DNA of 63,225 nucleotides from contig CALSCQ010003192.1 in assembly GCA_943704525.1 (NCBI GenBank), positions 1-63,225 of the forward strand, in the 5' to 3' direction. The notes below the pieces were generated by a model. It was given only the letters and a program-made list of their open reading frames with translations. It was not told where the DNA came from and did no database searches. The first letter of the stretch is position 1, and each line of letters opens with the position of its first letter. The DNA is from Pigoraptor vietnamica. Lineage: Eukaryota; Opisthokonta; Filasterea. A program made the translations under genes and the position numbers. Positions 22,749 through 32,923 of this stretch are shown here, in pieces.

Positions 22749-25700
22749 ATGACGCGCGTCTTGATGCCGGAGGACAGCCCCGAGACGGCGCGGCCTGCGG
22801 GCGCGAGCGCAAGTGACAATGACGCTGCCGTTGCGCCGGAGCCCCACGCGGCCCACGCGCCCGCTGCCGCTCTGCAGCCCGGGAGCCCGGGTGCGTCTCC
22901 CTCGACTCTGTCGGCGCCGCTGTCGACGATATCCGAGTCGGTGACGCAGTCTCCGCCCGCGTCGCTTTCTGGGACGCTCACGATTCGCGTGGTGGAGGCG
23001 AAGGATTTGATTGAGCCCGAGTTTGAGGGCCTCGGCGGCCATCCGGGCGTGTACTGCACGGCTTTTGTCGATGGTCGCGTGTGTGGGCGCGCGACGCACG
23101 CGCCTCCCGCGCAGTCTGCGCCGTCGACGAGCGAGCGGCGGGACGACCTCGTGCTTCAGACCAAGCCGATGGGGCTTCTGCAGACGCCCTACTGGGACGA
23201 GGAGACGTCCGTTGAGGTCGTTGACGTGAGTGTCGCCGGGGGCGCAGTGGCGGGGCGGTGTGCGCGGCCGTGTTTTTTGGTGGCGGCGCGTCGTTACTCG
23301 TGCCTTACGTATGTGTTTTGGTGCATGCAGGCGCTTTCTCTCACGTTCACGTGCTACTGCAAGAACGACACGAACTTGAGCGTGAAGACGGCAACGGGAT
23401 CGTTTGATCTGGCGGCGATGGCCGAGCGCGAGGACGATGAGGACCTGCGCGAGGACGGACGCCGCGACCTCTGGGTGGAACTTCATCCCGAGGGTCAACT
23501 GCACATCCTTCTTACCTTTGAGCGTGAGTGTCGCCCGTGTCGAAGCGAGTCCCGTGGGGGGCCTTGTTGGGTCCTTTTGTGTGCTCCGTGGATGCGTTCA
23601 CTGAGTTTGAGTTTTGTGCCGCAGCGAAAAATATCGCCGTGCCAAAGGAGCGCAAGCTGCGCCGGCAGTCGAGTGCGGGTCTCGAGAGTGGGTGGTTTTG
23701 GGTGTGCGCGAACAATGTCGATTCTGTGAGAGTCTGTAAAACGGGTGCTCACCCGCGGTCGTCGTCTTTTCACCGTTCCAATGTCGTCCCCTTGTCTTGC
23801 GGCGGTCTCATGTTTGTTTGTGTGTGTGTGCAGGCTCGCACCGCGCGCATCGGTTCCAGGTGACGACCAAGCGGAAGCCGGGGTCGTGCGACGCGTGCCA
23901 GCAGCTGATGTGGGGCAAGATTCTCAAGTGCGGAAGTGGGTGTGCCAAACGGACCGTCGCGTAATCGAGGGTTCTTGCTTGAGCGGAACGGACTTGACCT
24001 TTGCATTTGTTCTGCGATTGGACGCTGCAATTTTTTATTTTTTATTTTATTTTTATTTTTTTATTTTTTTTTATTTTTTTTTTGTTTCCATCTCATTCCT
24101 TGTGTGGGCCATTTTCTCCCTCGTGTCCCTCGGCGACTGGATCGAGGGACAACCATTTAAAACTATTCATTTGAACCGCCACTCACACGCAAACACACGC
24201 TTGCTCACCTGTCCCCACTGCATGCACTCCACCGCGCAGCCTGTCGCTTCCGGTGCCACATGCGCTGCGAGAAGATTGCCCCGCGCAGCTGCAAGAAGTC
24301 GAGCGACGTGGAGGTGCAGGAGTCGCGCTACGCCGTGCTCATCTCGAGCATCAAGCTGCGCAGCATATCGCTCACGGCCATTCCGACGTCCGTGTCGGTC
24401 GTTCTCAACTTCGACGGGTTCGTCATGAACTCTGAGAGCGTCCGCCGTTCGGCCGACATCGCCTTCGAGTTTGACAAGTCGTTCTACTACAACGCGCCCG
24501 CAGACACGCTCTCGGAGCGGCGATTGACGGTGCGCGTGCTGAGCAACGGCAAGGAGGTGATTGGGTCGGTCGAGATTGACCTCGAGTCGCTTCTCGTGGG
24601 TCCCGTCCACAACGACTTTCAGCTGCTCGTGGGTTCGCGCCCTGCCGGCCGCGTGTCGTTCAACCTTCAGATCGAGGAGGTCCGGATGATGTCGCTGACG
24701 GTGGGGCACATTCAATGCAAGCTGCAGTCGCTGACGCCCAACGACTACTACCTCAAGGGTCGCTACTCTGGGACGGAGGGTGACCACATATCGTTCCGCA
24801 CTGCCGTGTGTCCGGACACTCGGGAGCCCGCGTGGGCGATTGAGACTGTGGGCGTGCTGCGCGTGAGCGGGACGCTGCGCGAGCTGCTCGGCAGCACGGT
24901 GTGGCTGCGCCTGTACCACGTGATGGAGGGCGGGCAGGAGGAGATGGCCGGCGAGTGCTTCCTCTCGGTCGACAAGTACTTCCAGGCAGAGTCGCAGATG
25001 GTCGCGTTCAACGAGCGGCTCACGCGCAGCGGCCGCAACACGGGCACAATCCAGGGCACCCTGCGCCTCGACAACCTTCCCAAGGTGCGCCTTTGGCTGC
25101 TGCTCGTCCACCGTGCCGCAATGTCTTGCAGTTATCAGAGTTGGCCTTCATCGTGTGGCGGTGTGATGCGTGTTGTTCTTTGGTGCCCTTGCTCACCATG
25201 ATCCACGTTCCCTCAAAAAAAAATGTGAGCAGAAGGCGCAGATGGCTGCGGGAGTGCGCCTCGACGAGAAGACGATCGCCCCCGCGGGTTCCGTTATCCT
25301 CGGCGACAAATCGGCCGCGCTCACGTGAGTCGCTGTTCGTGGGACGTTGTGTGAAGTGGCTGTGCCTCTTGTGGTGCCGGTGCACTCCCTTTGTGGCGCT
25401 GTCTCTCATGTTCCGCCGTGGTTTGATCCTTGCAGTAAGAAGGTGTCGAAGAGCTCCCTCCCGAGCGAGGTCCAGGAGCTCGGCGACCTCTTTGGCAATC
25501 TGCAGAAGCTGCAGCGCAAGGAAAAGGGCGCGAAGCAGACGAGCGTCGAGGACATTTTGGCGCGCATGCACGCGCTTCTCCGCGCGTCGCACAAGCAGTC
25601 GATGATCTCGTTCCTGTATCAGGACCGCCCAGCGATCGCCTTTGCAGCGCGCCTCTTCCTCGAGCTATGGGCGTATCTGCTCGAGTACGCCGACGCCGCG

Positions 25701-27297
25701 CAGTATCAGGCGCGCCTCAAATACTATCTCACCATTGGCGCCATCATGCGCCGGGGCGAACTCGACATATCGTCCGGTGCCGGTGGGTCCGCGTCCCTCG
25801 CGTGTGTTTGTCTCCTGTGCGTGTTGTGGGCTGTTGTTGTTTTGATTGCTTTGGTTCGCTATGGGTTGTTGTGGGCGGACCGCTCACCCCACCATGCGCT
25901 GTGCAGCCGACCCCGAGCTCGCCATGACGTACCGCGAGCAGCTCTACCGCACCGTCGGTTACGCCGCGACAAAGCTGAACCGCGCGTCGTCGTTTGACGC
26001 CCAGCGCGACTTCGCCGTCCGCGTGCTTGCGCAGGCGTACTTTCACCTTCCCGAGCTGCGGAAGCGGCTTGTGGACGCCCTCCCCGCCCTTTCGAAGCAG
26101 GCGCAGGAGGACACGTCGCCCGTCGGTCCCAGCCACGGCCTGGAGATTCTCGACTGGAACACGCTCAACGCGCAGCTTCTCGCCCAGTGCACGGCCAACA
26201 AGGGCGTCGACCTTGCCAAGAAGTACCTTCCGGAGGACGAGGGGTGGATACAGCGGCTCGCCAAGCGCGGCCAGCTCTACTTCATGTTCGTCGAGGCGGT
26301 CATCCGTCACGTGCACTCGAACGTCGTGATCAAGGACGCGTTCGACTGGCGCGCGGTCCCCGGCTTCACGATTCTTGCGGACGGCGCCGTGTGTGCGCTC
26401 CGCGTGCGTCCGCTCACGGAACTGCCGGATTCTCTCCTGGCGTGTCTCGACGCCCTCTGCCTCTCGGGGCCTATGTTCGGGACCCTTGTGCGCGTGGCGT
26501 TTCGACGCACGAGCGTGTACAACGTCGCGAACGTGTCGGTGACGATGCAGATGCTCGACCGGTGGCTGCGCGTGCGCGCCGAGTGCGGCGGCTTCCCGAC
26601 GGACTTTGACTCTGGGTTCTTCTTTCGCGGCCTGACGATGCTTCTCGAGAGCGACCACTCTGAGATTGTGTGCAACGCAATTGTCCTGCTCTACCGCCAC
26701 TACGAGATGTTCCGCGGCCGCAAGAAGCAGGTGCTCTTTGGCGCTATTGTCCTCGAGCGCAACTTTCAGCGGCTCTTCCTTCACTACGACCTCCACGTGC
26801 GACGCGCGTTCCACGTGCTCCTCGTGTACAAGATTCTCCCGAACGCACACACGGGCGAGGACGCGGGAGGTGCCGGCGAGAAGGGCGGCACGGGCAGTAA
26901 CGCGGGCACGCCAACGCGCGCGCCGAACGCGGCGCAGGGCGGAAGTAACAGCGGCGTCGGCGTCGGCGATCCGCTCAACTCGTCGCAGGGGCGCGACAGC
27001 AGCATGTTCAGTGCCGCGTCGATGTCACGTGACGCGCAGGGGCGGCGCACCATGACGAACCAGACGAAACAGCAGCGGCAGGCTGCCCTCGACAGGGCGC
27101 TCGCCCTCTCGTACCGCGGCGCTGTGCAGAGCGCGCGCAACCAGGTACCGCCGAACCTGCTCGTTTACGCGCGCAAGTCGCTCGCGGACTTTGATGCGCT
27201 GCAGGGTACGGCGACCAAGGGCCAGGCGCCTCCGCCGCTCGAGCTCGAGTTCAACACGTACGTCGCCGAGGTGGCGGACCGCTCTGAGAACTGGTGA
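22749..27297 (+). CDS. C2-C1-C2 protein with DUF1765-like C-terminal half
   Basis: This large protein starts MTRVLMPEDSPETARPAGAS (ATG 22749). An Ala/Pro-rich leader precedes a C2-like domain (GTLTIRVVEAKDLIEPEFEG ... FTCYCKNDTNLSVKTATGSF). A C1 zinc finger follows: HRFQVTTKRKPGSCDACQQL, then LKCGTCRFRCHMRCEKIAP plus RSC across an intron. Its C-x2-C-x4-H-x2-C-x7-C ligands are complete, but the loop before the third Cys is about three residues shorter than in DAG-binding C1 domains. A second C2-like region (about 24300-25083) has MSLTVGHIQCKLQSLTPNDY. The C-terminal ~500 residues are helical and include IVCNAIVLLYRHYEMFRGRK and FQRLFLHYDLHVRRAFHVLL. These resemble DUF1765 of fungi and amoebozoans, a match made from memory. 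The likely role is membrane-associated signalling or tethering. The stop is at 27295-27297. Confidence 0.75.
24029..24097 (+). repeat. T-rich/AT low-complexity tract in C1-encoding intron
   Basis: Runs of T broken by single A (ttttta units) in the intron that splits the C1 finger. This extended polypyrimidine-like tract is unlike the GC-rich surroundings. Confidence 0.85.
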
Positions 27298-27711
27298 TGC
27301 TGCCAAAGACCCTTGTCAATACCGAACAGCGTTGTCTCTGCGTTTGCGTCTGCCTATATGCCGCGTGCATTTTGCGTGCCTGCGTCGCGCGTGCTGCCGC
27401 GTACGCGTGCTGTCCTGTCCTCTCGCGTGTGTATGATGGCCCCGCATGTCCTTGCGCAGTTTGCCCGCGTTGCGTTTCCCGCAATTGCCATCGCCACGTT
27501 TCTTTCGCTTTGCATGCGTTACAGCACCGGGAAGCCCCCTTTTCGGCGCCCTGTCGCGGGCCACAATGTATTTAACACGGTTCGCGCCAGTCTGTGTCGC
27601 GGTGCACACACAGAGGCAACCTTAACGCGCAACGAGCGCTCGCACGGAAAGCGCAGAAAAATGAACGAAACGCACGCTGCGCCGCACGCACGCACGATCG
27701 CCGCAAGTCGC
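27298..27711. other. Convergent 3' region
   Basis: About 410 bp between the stops of the DUF1765-like gene (27297) and the DEAD-box helicase (27712). No supported feature. Confidence 0.5.
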
Positions 27712-30102
27712 TTAGAAGCGACCCTTGTCACCAAACCCACCGAAACCGTCGCCACCACGCTGGCTGAAACCATCGCCACGCTGGCCGCGCCTGCTTCCAA
27801 ACGAATCGCTGTCGCCCTTGCGGAAGTCACGGCCGCCGCCGAACGAGTCACGGAACGAAGGACGGCCACCAGCGTACGAATCGCGACCGCCAAACGAATC
27901 ACGGAACGAATCACGGCCACCATCACGGCCGCCGCCAAAGGAATCGCGTGGGCGGCGCGCTCCGAAACCGCCACCGCCACGACCACCAAAGCCACCGACA
28001 CGGTTGCCGGCGCTGCCACCGAAGCCCGCGCGAGGCTGGACAAACTCGCGCGCCTCGGCCTTTTCGAGGTGGGCGGCGGCCGCAAGCACGCGGGCGACAC
28101 CGCGCGCGCCCTGTTCGTCGATGAGAGCCTTCGCCTTGGCCTCGCACATGTCGACAATGCCCTCGCTGACGGCTTCAACGCGCTGCAAGAGGTGCGCAAA
28201 AAATGTGAGACGGCGCACAAAAGAAAGAGGGGGGGGGGGGGGGGCTGTATGACGGCGCACAAGAAATGAGGAGATTGAGAGACTTTTTCAAGCTGCGCAA
28301 GGGGCACGCAAGCACACCTTGAGGGTGCGGTCGAGGTTGGCCTCCACAATCTCGGCAAGTGTCGGGGGTTTAACATGCTGCGCAACAGGCCGTTAACGAG
28401 AAGCAACGAACAGTACACAGCACGCCCACCCGTGTCTGGCATTTCTTCAAAGTGCAGCACGCAGCTCCCAGCGCCCACCTGGAGTTGGACGGTGCGCTCC
28501 ACCATCTGGAGGTTCTCGGCGTCGATGGGCGAGTGCAGGATGATCGCCTTCCCCGCACGCCCCGCGCGACCCGTGCGCCCGCTGCGGTGGATGTAGGACT
28601 GGATCATGCCCGCATCCGGGGGCTTCGTCTGCAGCACGAGCTCGACCTCGGGGACGTCAATGCCGCGCGCAGCCACGTCCGTGGCGACAATCACGTTGAT
28701 GTCGCCGTTGCGGAACTGCTCCATGAACATGTCGCGCTGGTCCTGCGTCAGCTCGCCGTGAAGGGGCGCGCACTTGATGCCGTGGCCCGACAGATCGAGC
28801 GCAAGCTTCGTCGCCTGCGGTTCAAGAGAGCAGGTCCCCGCGTGAGCAAATGGGGCCGCAGATGAACGAACACCAAGGCGTGCATGCGATGCTGCTTTGC
28901 GTGCGACTTGATGCATGGCGGCACGGCACAAGGGGCGCACCTCGATCTTCGTTGGCGTGAACACCATCGCCTTCTCCGGGTCCTCCTTCGCAAGGACGGC
29001 GCGCACAATCGCATACCTGTCCGACGCGTGCACGCTGATGGCCTGGTGCACCACCTGCGACACACAAAAATTCAGTCAGTGATCGAAGCAGCTGAGTACA
29101 GGCCCTCCATGCCGCATGTGAATATGTGCGTGCTTGTGTTTGTGTGTGGGAGCTTAGTGTTTGTGTGTGGGAGCTTAGTGTGTGTTACCGGCGTGCCCTT
29201 GCAACGGCGCACAGTGCCACAACCACGCACCTTCGACGGCGTCTTCTGCCCCTCGCCAATGAGATCGATGAGCTCGGGGTTGGGCCGCGCGTACTCCCTC
29301 ACGAGAGAGCTGCACAGCATACGGATAAGCGATCCGCTGCGGGGGTGCACGCAGCATGCGACAAAAGCGACACCCACTTGACCTGCGCCGTCAGCGTGGC
29401 GCTGAAGAAGACCGTCTGGCGCTTGTCGACGGACGGCGCCTTGCCGAGGATCTCGTCGAGAGCAGCCTTAAAGTCGTGCTTCAGCAGCTCGTCGGCCTCG
29501 TCAAACACAACAATCTGGAGCTCGCGCACGTTCAGCTGGCCCTGCGTGGCCAGATCACTGAGGCGGCCTGCGCAGCAACACATGCGTCAGTTACCCGCCT
29601 GTGACCTAGCGCACGCAAATGCACACACACAGAATTTGTGCGCACGCCCTGCGATCCTGCCTCAACACGTGCAGCGCACTCACCGGGCGTGCCCACAACA
29701 ATGTCGACGCCCTCGCGGAGGCGGCGAACCTGCGAATCGTAACCGACGCCGCCATAGATGACGCCAGCGCGCAGGCCCAGGGAGGCACCGTACTTTTCGC
29801 ACTCACGGAAAATCTGCGCAGAAATTGTGCTGTCTCAGTACGCGTGGTAGTGGCAACGGGGAGATCGACGATCAGGTGAGTGATGCCAGGCGGAATAGAG
29901 AGACGGACCTGCATGGCCAGCTCACGCGTGGGCGACATGATGAGGGCGCGGGGGTTGGAGCCGGCGCGACCTAGAGAGAGCCGGTGGAGCATGGGGAGCA
30001 CGAAAGCGAGCGTCTTGCCGCTTCCTGCATGAGCGTATGGGTGGGCGGTGGAATGATTCAAAATTCTGCCAATGATCGAACAAAGACGACATCGAGGCAC
30101 AT

Positions 30103-30170
<68 letters not shown>

Positions 30171-30195
30171 CACACGCACACACACACGCACACAC

Positions 30196-30231
<36 letters not shown>

Positions 30232-30685
30232 CGGCATACACGCACACACACACACACACACACGGCGGCATACACAGAGGCACAGCACGCACAGGACTGT
30301 AACACGAACCGGTCTCTGCACGGCCAAGAATGTCGTTGCCCTCGAGGAGCGTCGGGAGGGCGCGCGCTTGGATCGGAAACGGCTCGGTGATGCCACCCGC
30401 AGAAAGCGTGCGCACGAGCTCCGCGCGGAGGCCGAGCTTCTCAAACAAATTGTTGCCCTCGATCTCAACAGGTCCGCTCGTCTCTTGCTCTGCGGACTCT
30501 ACGACAGGGGCCGCCTGCGCTGGAGTCGAGTACGGGCGCACGGCAGCACATGCGGGGCGGGCGGACACGGCAGGCACGGCGCGCACTGTAGTGGGGGTGG
30601 GCATCGCAATGGCGCGGACTGCGGCAAAACGACCGGCACGCACGGCGCCGGCGGCCGCACGGGCGGCGGCACGAACGGACATCAT
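27712..30685 (-). CDS. DEAD-box RNA helicase, mitochondrial type
   Basis: An ATP-dependent RNA helicase. The start is ATG 30685 or 30682 (MMSVRAAARAAAGAVRAGRF). The first ~55 residues are Arg/Ala-rich without acidic residues and end in RPYST, a typical mitochondrial presequence. Motifs appear in order: Q (PFPIQARALP), I (AETG|SGKT across an intron), Ia (PTRELA), Ib (TPGR), II (VVFDEADELL), III (FFSATLTAQV), IV-V (VIVATDVAARGIDVPEVELV) and VI (YIHRSGRTGRAGRAG). The linker and C-terminal region (LLQRVEAVSEGIVDMCEAKA) resemble DDX21/RH3-type proteins. The tail has an unusual run of RDSFGG-like repeats plus GFGG/RGG, ending FGDKGRF. The first intron holds a ~190-bp CA microsatellite. The likely role is mitochondrial RNA processing or ribosome assembly. 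Confidence 0.9.
28230..28244. repeat. G-run in helicase intron
   Basis: About 14 consecutive G within a short intron of the DEAD-box gene, a C-run on the coding strand. Confidence 0.8.
29139..29183 (-). repeat. ~23-bp tandem duplication in helicase intron
   Basis: Two units containing tttgtgtgtgggagcttagt lie in the intron between the exon ending PSKV (near 29231) and the exon starting VVHQAISVHA (near 29057). Confidence 0.8.
30098..30290. repeat. (CA)n microsatellite in helicase intron 1
   Basis: CA repeats with CACGCACA, GCGGCATA and CCACAC interruptions, about 190 bp, lie between the exons encoding AETG and SGKT. Confidence 0.95.
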
Positions 30686-31015
30686 TCTCCTCTTGCGACT
30701 TTCGAAAAGAAAAAAAAAATGAAAAGCAAAATGCCGATCTCAAAACAAAAGAAGGGTAATAAGGGCGAAAGTAAGACTGAGCGCAAAACGAAACCGCGTG
30801 TGGGAAAGTGGAACGACACGTGCGAGAATTGGTCACGTGATATCAGCGATGACTCAAAATTGCGTCATTTGAGGCTCTGTCGTCATGAGTTGGTCTCACG
30901 TGACTGGCTGTCGTCACGCACGTGCGCCTCCGTCCGTTGATCTCAAGCAGACAAAGCGCCACCTTCTCTGCACACATTTTCGCGTGCCGTGTGCTGTGGC
31001 AGTGGGCGTTCGAAG
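30686..31015. other. Divergent promoter region DEAD helicase / TIM9
   Basis: About 330 bp between divergent ATGs; both neighbours look mitochondrial. It contains two CACGTGA-type blocks (about 30834 and 30897) that could be E-box-like sites. No coding sequence is seen. Confidence 0.45.
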
Positions 31016-31450
31016 ATGGACTTTTCTCAGCTCAGCGAGGCCGACCAGCGCGAGATGCTCAAAGTGCTTGAGCGAAAGCAGGCATGTCAATATGAAGCAT
31101 CCTCTATTTCACCAGCGAGTCTGTGGGCGTCACGTGCTCTTTGGAGCCTACCGCACGCAACCCCCTAAGTGTGCCTTATCCGCATCGATCGCAGATGCAA
31201 GACTTCCTGCGCTTGTACAATGGCCTGACAGAGCGGTGTTTCACGGACTGCATCAACGACTTCACCTCGCGCGACGTGAGCGCCAAGGAGGTGCGCGGGG
31301 TGTGGGTTTGCCGCGTTGCCCTTGCTGTGGGGCTAACTCTTGTGTGCGCAGGACGCGTGTGTCAGCATGTGCCTGGAGAAGTTCATGAAGCTGTCGCAGC
31401 GCATTGGCCAGCGGTTCAGCGAGCAACAGGCGTTGCAACAAGGCAAATAG
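31016..31450 (+). CDS. TIM9: Mitochondrial import chaperone Tim9
   Basis: Small Tim protein of the mitochondrial intermembrane space that escorts carrier precursors to TIM22, with Tim10. There are three exons: 31016-31081, 31195-31290 and 31352-31450. The product starts MDFSQLSEADQREMLKVLER, continues KQ|MQDFLRLYNGLTERCFTDC, then INDFTSRDVSAKE and DACVSMCLEKFMKLSQRIGQ, ending QALQQGK. The twin CX3C motifs (CFTDC and CVSMC) are intact, and the length (about 86 residues) is normal. Intron 1 starts GCATGT instead of GT, after AAGCAG, and ends cgcag, so it is a GC-AG intron. The gene is convergent with RBM48 (stop codons about 190 bp apart). Confidence 0.96.
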
Positions 31451-31637
31451 GCGTGTCCGCAAGTGTATTGCTGTAAAGCGTGGCGTTGCGCTTCCTGGAC
31501 CCGTGTCAGGCGTAGGGCACCTCTTGTGCACGTGCATGCACAGGGCTGGGAGTAGCCGGCGCCGGCCTGTCGTTCCGTGCGACGAGAGCGTGCGTCTGGA
31601 CGCTGCAGCTACAAATGCTCGAAGCGACAGAGAACAT

Positions 31638-32569
31638 TCAGATGCGGCGGCGTTTCGTCTCGCGCCCGTCGCTGTCTTCGTTTGGTCGCGCAATGCGCAC
31701 CGACGGCACCACCGTGGGCGGGCCAGTCGCGACGAGCGGTTGCATGCGTGGACCAACCGGCGGCGCGGGATTCACACGTGGGGGCGCTGCTACGTTAACA
31801 GGCACTCGTGGCGCATTCGCACTAGACAGCACTGTGGGGGGCGCCTCTGCTCTCCCGCCACCACGCCCGTGGTGACCACGATGGCCACCGCCGCCGCGAT
31901 GCCCCTCGCCACGACCATGGCCGGCGCTTGCGCGTGCGTGCGCCGCGAGTTTTGCGGCCACGGCCTGCCTGCGATCCAGCAGTTTGGCGCGCGTGTCCTC
32001 GAGTGACTCGAATTCGGGCGCGTACGATACATGCAAGAGACCGCCAAGAAAGGAATGGTCGTCGACCTTGCGCTTGGCAACCCTGCAACGCATGAGTAAG
32101 CACAGTGTAAACCCACAGACAAAAAGGCACTTTGCGTACCGTGCAGCGCGCATCTCCTTCATCTTAATCCAGTAGACGTCGGTGAACTGTTCGGCCTTGT
32201 AGTCGTCAAGCAGCCTGTACCTGCACAGCACACTGTCAGTCAACTGGCATAGTGTCAGTGCGTCGCACACTTGCGACAAAACTCACTCCTCAATCTCCCC
32301 ATACAGCGCGAAGAGTTCCAGGAGCTCTTTTTGCGCTCCCAACGCAGGTACATCTTGGACAAGGAGATAGCGAGACTCGCGGCTGATGCTGTACGCTTTC
32401 ACGGCCCTGCGGATCACGCGGCCGCTCACAACATGAGCGCATGTGTTGCGTGTGCGTGACAGAATTTAAACAGAGGCGAAACGAACCTTTCCTTGCGCCC
32501 CTCGCGGTATGCAGGCCGCTCCACCGTCTCTTGCCGCTCGTGCAGGTGTCTCTGTGGCTCAGTGGCCAT
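31638..32569 (-). CDS. RBM48: RNA-binding protein 48 (RBM48)
   Basis: RBM48 (with ARMC7) is a known minor (U12-type) spliceosome factor. The start is ATG 32569 (MATEPQRHLHERQETVERPA). After the first exon come RAVKAYSISRESRYLLVQDV and PALGAQKELLELFALYGEIE. Next are YRLLDDYKAEQFTDVYWIKM, KEMRAARYAKRKVDDHSFLG and GLLHVSYAPEFESLEDTRAK. This run is the divergent RRM plus the family hallmark YAPEFE. The tail is Gly/His/Arg-rich (HRGGGGHRGHHGRGGG) and ends DGRETKRRRI (stop 31638-31640). Its presence suggests the organism keeps a minor spliceosome, an inference from the known role. Confidence 0.93.
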
Positions 32570-32923
32570 GTTTTCAAACGGGTGCAGGTTTCTTGCGTCC
32601 AATCCACCAACAAACCGTTCTTTTATTACACTAGGGAGTAACAGTTACACATAAATGGCGTCGTCACTGTTGCGTCAGATCCTGCCAAAACCCAAAACAA
32701 TCGTTTGTCGCTTTCACGTAAAGCGCTGCACTTTCTGCGCAAGAGCACGCTCTGCCAACACGCGTGCGCTCGGTTTGCTCCGCTCGCGTGGTGCGGCGGT
32801 TCTGCGATTCGCTCACATAAGTAGCGCTCCGTTTGGCGATTGCGCGGCAGTGTCCAATTGTACTCAACCTCCCTCTGTGCGACACCGCCGCTGCGGTTCG
32901 GCGTGCAGTGGCCGTAATTTGCC
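32570..32923. other. Divergent promoter region RBM48 / CASP
   Basis: About 354 bp between divergent ATGs (32569 minus, 32924 plus). No coding sequence is supported; it probably carries both promoters. Confidence 0.5.

Noticed and set aside
24167-25111. ~314-codon minus-strand open frame over the second C2 region
   Set aside because: Antisense shadow of the strong plus-strand exon.
25744-26850. ~368-codon minus-strand open frame over the DUF1765-like exon
   Set aside because: Composition is typical of antisense shadow (His/Arg/Val-rich); the plus frame is continuous with the C2-C1 exons.
30072-30302. Thr-His repeat open frame in the CA microsatellite
   Set aside because: It lies inside a helicase intron and is pure repeat.
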